From contig CAUYUJ010022559.1 in NCBI GenBank assembly GCA_963575745.1, positions 574,105 through 638,104 of the forward strand: a DNA stretch of 64,000 nt, given 5' to 3'. The stretch is from Prorocentrum cordatum. Lineage: Eukaryota > Sar > Dinophyceae > Prorocentrales > Prorocentraceae. The notes beneath the pieces are model-generated. The model was not told the origin of the DNA. It searched no databases and saw nothing but the letters and a program-made list of their open reading frames with translations. Numbering within the stretch: position 1 is the first letter of the stretch; each line of letters begins with the position of its first letter. The position numbers and the translations under genes are program-made. Shown one piece after another: positions 42,001 to 49,800 of the stretch.

Positions 42001-43242
42001 ATAGGGCCGCTGCTGCAGCGCGCGTGGGAGTTACCGCTGCCCCTCGGCGTCGTGGCGCGCGCCGGCCCCGTGGAGGAGAGGCTGCGGCGAGAGCTCTGCG
42101 CGGTGCGGACCGTGCAGCGGGTGCTGCGGGCGGCCTTGGTGCGGGCGCGGCTGTCCAGAGCGCGCGGCGCGCTGGAGGACATCAAGCAGTGGGAGAGCAG
42201 GTGCTGCGGCGGTAGGGACTGGCGCAGCGGGCGCCTGGATCACGCCTTGGCCCGGCAGTTCGGGACCTTCGAGCGCGCGGAGGACGAGCTCTCCCTCGTC
42301 GCTTCTCGGACCGCCGCGCTGCCGGAGTGGGCGGGCGGCCTAGGCCTCGTGAGGCGCGTGGAGGCCACCTGCGAGCGCCTGTGGAGTGAGGTGCAGGCCT
42401 TGCGGCGCATCCAGCGCACCCTGCGCGGTGCCGCCACGCGCCGGAGAGTCGCGGCGGCGCGTGGGGCCGTGGTCGGCGTCCGAGAGTGGTTGCTGCGAGT
42501 GTGCCCTGCGGCCCTGGAGTGCGCAGCGACGGGTGGCGAGCATCACCCGGCCTTGCTGGAGCGCCTACGGACCCTCGAGAACGCCGAGCTGGAGCTCGCC
42601 AGCGCGGCCGAGTGCCTCTCGCGGGCGGCGGCGCTGCCATTCGACTTCGGCGGCCTGGTGGAGCGGGCTGGGCGCGCTCAGGCGAGGCTGCAGGCAGAGG
42701 TGGAGGCGCTCCAGGCCGCGAGGGACCAGGTGCACGCGGCCAGCTTGGACGCCGGGGCGATGAGGGTGGTTCTCGAGCGCGCGAGCGAGCTGGCGCTGCC
42801 CACGACGCTGGAGGACGTCGCCGCCCTGGTCGACCGCGCGCGGAAGGTCGAGGCCCAGGTGCCCGTAGCGGAGGCCCTGCGAGAGGTGGTGAGCTCCGGG
42901 GACTTCGTCGCGGTGCCCGACGCGCTGCGCGGCGCGGAGCACGCCGGGCTGCTGCGGGACCCGCAGCTGTGGCTGCCCGAGCTGGGCGGGCCCGCGCTGC
43001 TGGCCCAGGTGGCCGCGATCGTGGAGGCCAAGGAGGCGCACGCGAGGGTCCAGGCGGAGCGGGCCGCCGCCGAGGCCCAGGAGGCGCTGGAGCGCCAGCG
43101 GATCGCGGAGGCGGTCGCCGCGGGGCTCCCCGCCACGGGGAAGAAAATTATGGAGACGCCCCCCAGTGGAGAGCCAGCGAGCTCGTGCGCCGCCACCCAC
43201 CCGGTGGGCATCAGGGGGGCTCCTCGGCGGGTGTCTGTGTGA
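27062..43242 (+). CDS. Myosin heavy chain, motor plus unusual repeated neck (14 exons, 1514 aa as modelled)
   Basis: Exons: 27062-27364, 27711-28064, 32887-32958, 34528-34656, 35127-35464, 36125-36290, 36459-36515, 36687-36841, 37809-37948, 39651-39682, 39830-40326, 40536-40707, 40916-41010, 41208-43242. All phases agree. This is an actin-based ATPase motor. P-loop GESGAGKT is at residues 266-273, switch [10 protein letters not shown] at 324-332, switch II DISGFE at 613-618, the relay helix follows ([15 protein letters not shown]), then [15 protein letters not shown] at 819-825, and a converter with GATKVFIK at 923-930. The N-terminal 100 residues are Pro/Ser-rich and unlike other myosins. 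An insert of about 55 residues (residues 524-580) rich in Ala/Ser/Pro follows WLIRMNDQL. From about 985 on come four divergent units of roughly 98 residues with IQ-like helices. The stop at 43240 may be read-through into an intron (see the tail exons). Exons 1 and 2 and the exon 3/4 junction are the least certain. Confidence 0.85.
27365..27710 (+). other. Myosin intron 1
   Basis: GC donor (GAGCAG|GCCTCG) and AG acceptor (GCGCGAG|GGCGGC), phase 0. The direct repeat is weak, and other AG acceptors upstream (27685, 27697) do not keep the frame that leads into ALVERPAAM. About 27415-27435 carries a GATACCCTGAGGTCCTGGCG module of the dispersed repeat family. Confidence 0.45.
28830..29150 (-). other. 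Unassigned Cys-rich open frame on the minus strand
   Basis: The minus strand reads [16 protein letters not shown], then a Ala/Val-rich stretch. The spacing of Cys residues recalls dinoflagellate Cys modules, but there is no partner exon and no clear splice site, and every supported gene here is on the + strand. It may be a fossil exon inside myosin intron 2 or chance. Confidence 0.15.
30533..30905. repeat. Tandem array of about 42-bp units
   Basis: About nine degenerate units of the form GGGATCGTGGCCCTGCGAGC, then GCGGATCCAGCGCAATTT and four to six variable bases. Single related units stand apart near 31205 (GGGAGCGCAGGTCCAGCG) and at 32570-32615 (GAGGGATCGTGGCCCTGAAA). Confidence 0.8.
32959..34527 (+). 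other. Myosin intron 3, apparently non-canonical boundaries
   Basis: The preceding exon ends LPPHIF (ATATTC) and the next resumes at GGCGTGGGCCAC (GVGHDAM), which restores the conserved LPPHxFxVxxxAM motif exactly. The junction falls in a direct repeat ATTC (32955-32958 and 34524-34527), and no AG precedes it. A reading with AG (after 34512) would insert extra residues and does not match the phase. The intron contains a GGA tract (33115-33145), degenerate GGGGCC repeats (33370-33600), and inverted GAAGGGGCGGGCCTTCTGAG text (33782-33830). Confidence 0.5.
34657..35126 (+). other. Myosin intron 4
   Basis: GT...AG between direct repeats GCGGTGCGCT and AAGGTGCGCT. It carries the 31-bp perfect TIR element described separately, then GGGGCCCCGGGACCTTGACA and two TTGACAAATTG units near 34975-35005. 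Confidence 0.75.
34676..34850. mobile_element. MITE-like element with perfect 31-bp terminal inverted repeats (family G)
   Basis: Left TIR 34676-34706 begins TCGAGTAGGGGATCGACTAC; right TIR 34820-34850 is its exact reverse complement. Imperfect pairing continues inward for about 25 bp more. The element is 175 bp and AT-richer than its surroundings. A half copy starts in the tail-gene intron at about 47376 (ATCGATTACAGAATTGATTC), also directly behind an exon. The perfect arms suggest recent insertion or selection for the hairpin. Confidence 0.9.
35465..36124 (+). other. Myosin intron 5, contains introner family A copy 5
   Basis: GT...AG between CTCAGGTCAGC and ATCAGGGGCAGC. The family A element spans about 35830-36055, longer than other copies because its loop has an extra GGCGCC-rich segment (35955-35998). 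It ends in GTCTTCCTCTACAG, a good 3' splice site that is skipped in my model in favour of CATCAG at 36124. The skipped site would add GQGHASGNG-like sequence with an in-frame stop. Confidence 0.65.
36291..36458 (+). mobile_element. Myosin intron 6: whole-intron TIR element (family H)
   Basis: GA donor (GGCCAG|GATCGG), AG acceptor (GGACAG|GAGGAG), direct repeat CAGGA. The TIRs span almost to both splice sites: GGTGTTGCTTGAAGTGGTCT (36296 on) and CAACTTCCAGCAACACC (36437-36453), with TTGGCCCAAGGTG pairing with CACTTTGGGCCAG further in. So the intron is one 168-bp hairpin element. Confidence 0.85.
36516..36686 (+). mobile_element. Myosin intron 7: whole-intron TIR element (family I)
   Basis: GT...AG. 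The direct repeat at the boundaries is CAGGT. Left arm 36518-36557 (TCGATGGTCCTCAGGACGCG) pairs imperfectly over about 40 bp with right arm 36643-36684 (CGCGTTCCGAGGATCCTCGA). Length is 171 bp. The family is unrelated in sequence to the element in intron 6, only 58 bp away. Confidence 0.85.
36842..37808 (+). other. Myosin intron 8
   Basis: GC donor (GATCCG|GCTGCT) and AG acceptor (CCGGAG|GATGAA). ATCCGG is repeated at both ends. It contains GGAACGCTC(T/C)CGGAG repeats near 37005-37045 (also at 43430-43490) and degenerate GGGGCCTCTTG text, reversed in part. No other gene. Confidence 0.65.
38142..38300 (+). mobile_element. Introner element family A, copy 6
   Basis: Arms around TTTCAAGGAGGGTCCACGCG and GAGCGGGCCGTCGCAAATGT. 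The central GGCGCCGGCCCTGGCGCGCT and GATCCAAGAAGTCC are diagnostic. Here the element lies deep inside a larger intron rather than at its edge. Confidence 0.75.
38631..39110 (+). repeat. 90-bp satellite, about 5.3 units
   Basis: Landmark (G)(C/A)GCCAGAGGGGGTGCGCA recurs at 38631, 38721, 38811, 38901, 38991 and 39081, exactly 90 bp apart. Units contain CTCTATGCGTGCCAGGGTC. Because 90 is a multiple of three and stops are absent, long ORFs appear in several frames on both strands; they are artefacts. Divergent units follow at about 39300 and 39391 after a TCCTT-rich spacer. Confidence 0.95.
39683..39829 (+). mobile_element. Myosin intron 10: whole-intron TIR element (family J)
   Basis: GA donor, AG acceptor, flanked by direct repeats CTAGAGGA (39677-39684) and CTAGAGGA (39824-39831). 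TIRs: CGACGAAGTCTATACACATA (39690) and the inverse CATATGGATAGATTTCGTCG (39802-39821), continuing to CCCTGGCC/GGCCAGGG. 147 bp. The element excises cleanly in frame to give SLALE joined to EAALPTV. Confidence 0.85.
40327..40535 (+). mobile_element. Myosin intron 11: introner family A, copy 7
   Basis: GC donor (CGACAG|GCTCGA), AG acceptor (CTAGAG|GCTGCC), direct repeat AGGCT. The core hairpin runs from CTTCGGAGCTCCGCACGAAC (40353) to GCTGCGCGGAGCTCCGAGAG (about 40501). GAAGACGAAACGAATG and CTGCTCTTCGTCTCCC at the outer ends also pair. This shows that a complete coding intron can be one family A element. Confidence 0.9.
40708..40915 (+). mobile_element. Myosin intron 12: palindrome-rich element
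   Basis: GC donor (TTCGG|GCCCCG), AG acceptor (CTGAG|GCCCTG), direct repeat GGCCC. The interior is packed with GATCGCG, GCGATC and GATCACGTG words (GCGATCACGTGGTCCGATCG, GGTCAGCGATCACGTGATC) that can pair. It probably is another hairpin element; no second copy was noticed. Confidence 0.65.
41011..41207 (+). mobile_element. Myosin intron 13: introner family A, copy 8, no AG acceptor
   Basis: The element lies between direct repeats TCCAT (41006-41010 and 41203-41207). Removing one repeat plus the element joins SSFTAS to [17 protein letters not shown], the conserved continuation. Yet the 3' end reads CTTCCTTGGTCCAT with no AG, and the 5' end is CCGAGGG. The nearest AG (41170-41171) would leave [11 protein letters not shown] in the protein. 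The arms (ACTTTCGGAGCTCCGCGCAG; CGGAGCTCCGAAAGTTCG) are among the best preserved in the window, so the insertion may be young. Confidence 0.75.
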
Positions 43243-43249
43243 CTATGCT

Positions 43250-43842
43250 GTCTGGTTTGGGTGTGCGTTTGTGCGGCGATCCAAAGCGATGTCGTCTAAC
43301 TGAGGACCCGGCCGGCCGCACGCCCCCGTCCCCTCCGCTTTCGACCTACTTCGCCACGTGGCCGCGCGCGAGGCCGTGACCGCCAAAATTGCGTATATCT
43401 GGCAGGGCTGGGACAAGGATCAATCCGTTCCAGAGCGGCGTTCCGGGGCGCTCTCAGAGCAATCCAGATTCCAGAACGCTCTGGGAAGGCCGCGGCGCCC
43501 GATACAGCCTCCAGAACCGCCTCATCTCAGAGATTCCGATTTTCATCCCTGTGCGATGTCATGCTCGCCCTGGCTCTCGTTGCGCAGGTTCGCTCTCGTC
43601 GTAGCATACACGTTGTTCATGTCTAATGATTCGAAAGTTCTTTGATTTCTGGGGGGCCAAGATCCTTTCATTTCTAATTGTTCTATCCTGGGCCTCCTCC
43701 TGGCCACTAGGGGGCCAGGAACAATTAGAAACGAGCACAATTAGAAATGAGCACGATTAGAAATGAACGACGTGTAACTCTCGCTGCGCAGCCTCGTAGT
43801 CCAGCTTCGTCTTAGCACCTCCGCACGGCTCTCGTGGCGCAG
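43250..43842 (+). other. Region between myosin ORF end and tail exons, with family F copy 2
   Basis: 43430-43490 has TCCAGAGCGGCGTTCCGGGG-type text shared with 37005-37045. The family F element spans 43608-43772 (arms ACACGTTGTTCATGTCTAAT and AGAAATGAACGACGTGT). CTCTCGTTGCGCAGGTTCG (43571), CTCTCGCTGCGCAGCCTCG (43780) and CTCTCGTGGCGCAGGTTCG (43831) are three copies of the sequence that starts the first tail exon, so insertions here duplicated exon-edge sequence. Confidence 0.6.
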
Positions 43843-46800
43843 GTTCGCCGACGCCGCCCGGCGGGCGAGGGCCGGGCTGCCGCCCGGCTTCGCGCCCGAG
43901 GCCGCCGCGGGGCCGTCCGAGGGCGGGCGCGGGGAGCTCGACGTGGGCCCCTCTGCGCCGCGCGCGCGGCAGGCGCTGCTCGCGGGCGCGGGTCGCGCGG
44001 ATGAGCCGGGCTCGATGGGCAGGGTGGTGGCGAGGCTCACCGAGGATCCGCCAGGAGGAGGATCTCTCGAGGCCTCCCAGATGCAGGTCGGGCACGTCCC
44101 CCTGCAGGAGGAAAATGCAGAACTCGTCAAGAAATAGTCTTGGGACGATCTTTCGCCTATTTTTCCAGCTGTTTTGGGGCATGATTTGAATCTTTTCATC
44201 TTTGGCCCAAAATCCACCTGTAGGAGGACATGCCCGACCCAATCCTAGATGGGCGATGATGCGGCTCGATGTGGAGCCCGTGTTTCCCCACGCCGACGTC
44301 GCCGACGCATCGGCGATGCGGCGTGATCCTTCGACGCCCTTTCCTCGGACCCCGTCCAGAATGCCTCTCAGGATCGAAGAACTTCGAAGACCGCGGGTGC
44401 AGGCACGCAGGCGTCGGTGGAGACACGGGAGGGGCGCTCCAGAGGCGAATTGTGGCACAGGGTAGGAGGACACCAAGAAGGAGGGCTCGCGTGTTTTTGC
44501 TGTTTGTTTCATTCCTGCGCGCTCAGCGAGCGTTACCGTGGGGGGGGGGGGGGGGGGGGGCGGAGGCTGACCGAGGATCAGTGGGCCGCGCGCAGACGGG
44601 GGGGGCAGGAGGGAGGGCTTCCTAGAAGCACCCCTGCTTCTTAGACGGCGGGGGCCTCGTCTACAGGTGCAGGGCCGGCGCCTACTAGGAAGCAGCCTCC
44701 TCCTTCCAGACGCCTTGGCCCCTCCCTCTACAGCCGCGTTTTCGCGCCGCCAGATCAGAGGAGAGGAACACCGAATAACAAAACACGTAGACATGGTTCA
44801 TTTTTAATTCTTCGAGAGTTCTTGGTTTTTTGGGGGGCCAAGATCCTTTTATTTCTAATTCTTGAATCCTGGGCCTCTTCCTGGCCACTAGGGGGCCAGA
44901 AACAATTAGAAACGAGCACAATTAGAAATAAGCACGATTAGAAATTAACGACGTGTACCCCCGGGCGACAACGGGCGTTACCGGTGGGAGCGGGGGGAGG
45001 GGGGGGGGCAAGCTAGGTGCGCTCGCGTCAACATCTGACATCCTACCCCTCCCTCCCATCCCTTCCCATTGAGCTACTTCATTGTCCTCTCACCGAATCG
45101 GGCAACATTCTGAAGGACCGGAAAGACTCGGATTTTCAAAAACATAGATGAAAACCAAACTCCCGGGAATCCTGTGCGGACAAGGACGCCGCCCAAAAGG
45201 GGGGGCTTTCTGCGGCCCCAAAAATCAACGAATCGACACCGGATGTGTAATCACCTCCAATGTTTTTGCCGGGGAGAATTTTCTAGATTTGGGGCTTCTT
45301 AAAAAGGATCGAAAACGTCGGCGCTGCAGCGGGAGCACGTTTTGGAACAACGAGAGGCGCAGAAATTGGGCCAGCGCTGCAGCGGGAGCACGATTCGGAA
45401 CGAGCGGGAGCGCGGAAATGTGGCCAGCGCTGCAACGGGAACACGATTCGGAAGGAGCGGGAGCCCGAAAATTAGGCCAGCGCCTCTGCGAGAGCAGCAT
45501 TTTAGAAAAAAACGCAAGCGAAAACCCAACTCCGGGGAATCCTGTGTGTAAAAAACAGTACGCGGGGGGGTGCCGAATATCTTCCGGACGCCATCAGGGG
45601 AAGTGGGAGAGTAGTATTCATATTGTGTAATTGTGCAGTGCGGAAGTTTCTTTATTCCCGGGCGATAGCGGGCGTTACCGGCGGGGGTGGGGAGGGGGGG
45701 GCAGCAACGTCACGTTTCGCGCCGGCGCCGTCTGGGAAAGTCGAAGATCAATCAAAAACATACTGGAGGTCGGCCGACTTGTGGCGATACACCAAGGGGG
45801 GTGGGGGCGGCCAGGGGCGGTAACGGCCGCTATGGCGAACAATGAAAAAAATGCTCCTCCAGGGTGGTGGCGAGGCTGACCGAGGATCAGAGGAAGAAGT
45901 TCGAAGAACAAAACAAGGCACAAACATGAACTTTTGACGCTCCCAGCGGATTCCTTGGATCTGCGCGTGGCCTCCCTGGCAGCGCCTCCGGCGCCGCCCC
46001 TGGCGCGCTTCGAGGGGGCTTCAGCGCAGATCCAAGAAATCCGCGCGGGTCTCCAACAGTTTATGTTTACGCCTTCCTCCAGAAAATGTGCCGACCCCAA
46101 GATGGCCTCACAAAGGCCTGGGAAGACTCCAAGATGGATCAAGACGGTCCAAGAGACTCTCAAGAGACATCGAAAAGGGGGGCAACAGGCCGCTACGAGG
46201 ATCAAGATGCCAAAGTTAGGAGGGACCGAGGGACTAGATGTTGTCAAATCATTCCTTTCATGCAAATACAGATCTGGGCATTCGCTCTTTCCCAGGTTCC
46301 CCACGGCCCACGCCGGCCGAAGGTACTTCCGAGATGATCCCAGTATGGCCCGAGAGGCCTCCAAGATGGTTCCAGACCCCCCCTCGTGGTGCAAACATCG
46401 CGACGGAGGGTGTGTTGAAGTTTCGGCCCTCGGGGACCCTCGCTGGGCCTCAGGACCATCAAAAGACGACTCGGGATGGAGAACGAGCACAAGGGAACGG
46501 TTCGAGACCTCTGGAGGGCGACGTCGCGAAGCTATACGACGTCGGATGTCTGGGTAGGGGAGGGGGAGGTACCGATGCCGCTGCCCGTGCCTCGCATTCG
46601 ACTTGTGTTGGCATTCTCAACGGCCCTTGCCGGCACGGCTGGATTCCCCTTGATAGTCAACGCGCGCCCTGGCGCAGGTCTGGGGAAAGCTCGGGAGAGA
46701 AAAGGAGTATGAATGGCGCGCCGCCTTTGGGGTGAGCCCGCCGGCGGCGTGTTTCTCTCCTTCGCTCTGCGTGCCTGGAAACCTGGAGCTGGTGTTCCCT

Positions 46801-49800
46801 GGATGGGCCGATAGGGTCCCCACGGCGGCGCGTCGTCCCTGCTGTTCCCCGACGTCCGACGTTTTTTGATATTGAGCAGCTCCCCGCAAGTCTGGACCCC
46901 TTCCCCGGGAACAGTTTTGCCTCCTGAGTCGTTTTGTTGGCGGTCCAGGGGCCCGCTCACCTGGGGGCCAGACGTGGGCAGAAGCCCTCCGTCGTGATCT
47001 CTTCACAATGAGGGGGATGTCAAGGTTCCCTGTTTGGGTTCCGGGCCATACCGCAGCTCTTCGGAGGTCGCTCGGGACCATATAAGCCCCCGCAGAACGC
47101 CCTCGGCGAGGCGCAGCTGCCGGAAGACAGCCCAGGGCTGGAACGCCGCCGACAACCAGCCGAAACGTGGACAACCGAGAATTTCGAGCCTCGGTCTCCC
47201 TGCGTCGTCAGGGCATCTGCGCCCCCAGGAGCGCGACGGGCTGCGCGAGGCGATGCAGGAGGCGCTCGTGGACGCGCTCGGCCGCGAGGAGGCGCTGCTG
47301 GCGGAGTGCCGTGCGTTGCGCCGGGGGGACCCGGCGCCAGGCCCGAGGCCGGTGGCGTCTAAGAGTCAGATAAGACATCGATTACAGAATTGATTCACTC
47401 CAGATTTGATCCCGTTTGAAAGCCGTCGCAGAAAGACGTGTCCAGGGTTCCAGTCGAGGTTGCGCACGATTCTGGATTTCTTCGTGACGGCGGGTCTCAC
47501 GGACAGTAGGGGGGCCGGGGGTGCATCGACTCCCAGTCGCCCATTGATCGCCGATGGGGGCTTGATAGCACACCCCGCCCAGGAACTTGCAGATTCGCTA
47601 GCGGGGGCCTATCTCCGATCTATCGGCGACGTCTCGTCGATTCTAGCCCGATGTTCCCCCCCCCCCCCCCCCTGAGCTGGTCCCGCCACTACGTTGCCCC
47701 TCCCTGATGAGGGCTGGAGGGGAAGGGCGGATATCATGGCGGGGGCCGTGCGGCCTCCCATATCTCGTGGCCTTTTCCCTCTTCTCTCAGGGCGTCCCCT
47801 GGCCGCCCCTCGTCCGCGCGCGTGCCTCGGGAGAAGACATCCGACGCTGTGACATGTTCGCTCGAGGAGCGGTCCCCAGGGGGCGCGGCCCCTCCCCCAG
47901 CTGGAGTGGTCTTGCGTCTGTGGTCCACGTCGGATCGTCCCGGGGCCCGATGTCGGGCCCCACAGGGGCAAACCTCGTGGAACAACGCCGTGACTGAGAA
48001 GCCACACCGTCGGAGTTCTTTGGGTTCTGGTGCGCTAGCCCCCCGCCCCGTGCCCCCCCCCTTCCCCCCCCCACAGAAGAAACAAGTTGCATAAACGGAA
48101 ACATCTGGCGGTCCCCACTGATTTCTTGGATCTGCGCTGGACCCCTTCTGGCGGAGGCTCCGGCGCAACCGCTGGCGCGCTCCGCGCGCCGGGGAGGGGG
48201 CCCAGCGCCGATCTTCAGAGCTCTCTGCTGTCCTTCGAGAGTTGACGTTTATGCAGTCTGTTCTGCCTCTGGTGGAACCTCTCCCCAGGTCTCATGGATC
48301 CCTCCTCTTCTTTCAAGACGTCCCCCGGCCACCCCTCGTCCGCGCACGTAATTATCCCGTGGCCTCGGTGCGCTGACCCCCTCTTCCAGCCCCCCCTCTG
48401 AACTCGTGGTTTTCTAGCAGCAGAGGTCTTGACATTTTCCTGGGGACTGGCGCTGCATCCTGTTGCTCAACAGTCCCTGGGCCCGGCGGGGGCTCCCAGG
48501 CGCGAAAATGCGAAAAAACTTACCGTCGCTATATTTCCATCTATTTTCCAAGGCCAGATGTCCTTCGATTTGATGTCTGTTCAACTCGCGGTTCCTCGTT
48601 TCTCGCTGTGGATCCAGTCTGGATGGTCTGGGGCCCGATGACGAGCCCCAGAGACCGAAATCGAGGGAAAACGCCGCGACGGAAGAACACATGTCGTCTG
48701 AGGTTTGAACTTCCATGCCGTAATTCGGTTCTCTGGCGGCCGTTCGGAACTGTTCAGGTACGCCTGGACCGCCCTTGGCGATGAGCAGCTACTGGAATCC
48801 TGATGCGAGAACACCTGCAGTAACCAAAGAGACTCTCGAGGAACCAACGAGGACCTCCAGAAGTCATAAAGGGGTTCTTCGCCGCAACCTCGGCGATGGA
48901 CGTCGCGGAAAATGCAGCATCGTAGAAGATGATGCTGGAGCCCTGGGCCCCATCTTTTGTGCTGCATTTGCGGGGTTGGGTCGATCCGTGACGGTTTCGG
49001 GGCTAGAAACGTTGCAAGATCGCTAGTTGTGACAAGATCATCGACGCCAGGATCTCAAGGGAATTTTACTTTGATGACCGCGCGGGTGGCTAAGGGGATA
49101 GGGGGATTAGAAGTGTATGATCAGGTGGGTTATATCTGGCCGAGCCTAGCTTTCAGGGGGGATGCAGGTGCCGTAACTGGTTTAGGGGGCGGTACAGATC
49201 TGGTATAGGTGGGTGGAGCCCAGTTTGCGGAGTTATCTAGTAATCCTGAACTAGTTTCAGCACGTGTGATCAACTTATAAGCTAGGTTTGACCGGCTATA
49301 GCGGCTAGAACACACCATGGCATCCTTTTACGACCTCTTTGTTCCTTTAGCAGCCCCAGCGGTGATCTCAATTCGAGGAGTTGGGGGCTCTTCGGTGCAA
49401 ATTTGGCGAGGGACGTCAAGAAGAATGCAACGTTGGAGACTGAGCAGTCGAAGGCCAGACTGGCAGATCGGACTGCGCTTCTGGGACCAATCCTGCATCA
49501 GTCCCCTGTATGAATTCCAATCCGGCGCCAACCCGGCGCAGCCCAATCCGGTGTTGACTTTCTCAATCTGATGATCTTGCACGTCGGGTTTATGGTTTGT
49601 GGCCCTTTGGTTTTACGTGTGCAATGTATTTCGTCGGGGCGAGCCAGACTGCATCAGTTGACAGATTGCCAGATTGGTTGCGTCTTCGGATTGACCAGAT
49701 TGTAGCGAGTGCCAGGGTGCACCAGATTGGGATCGCGGCCAGACTGGCCCCGCTAGACAGCCGCCATATTGAAGCATTTCTCAGGTTTCCAGATTGGCAG

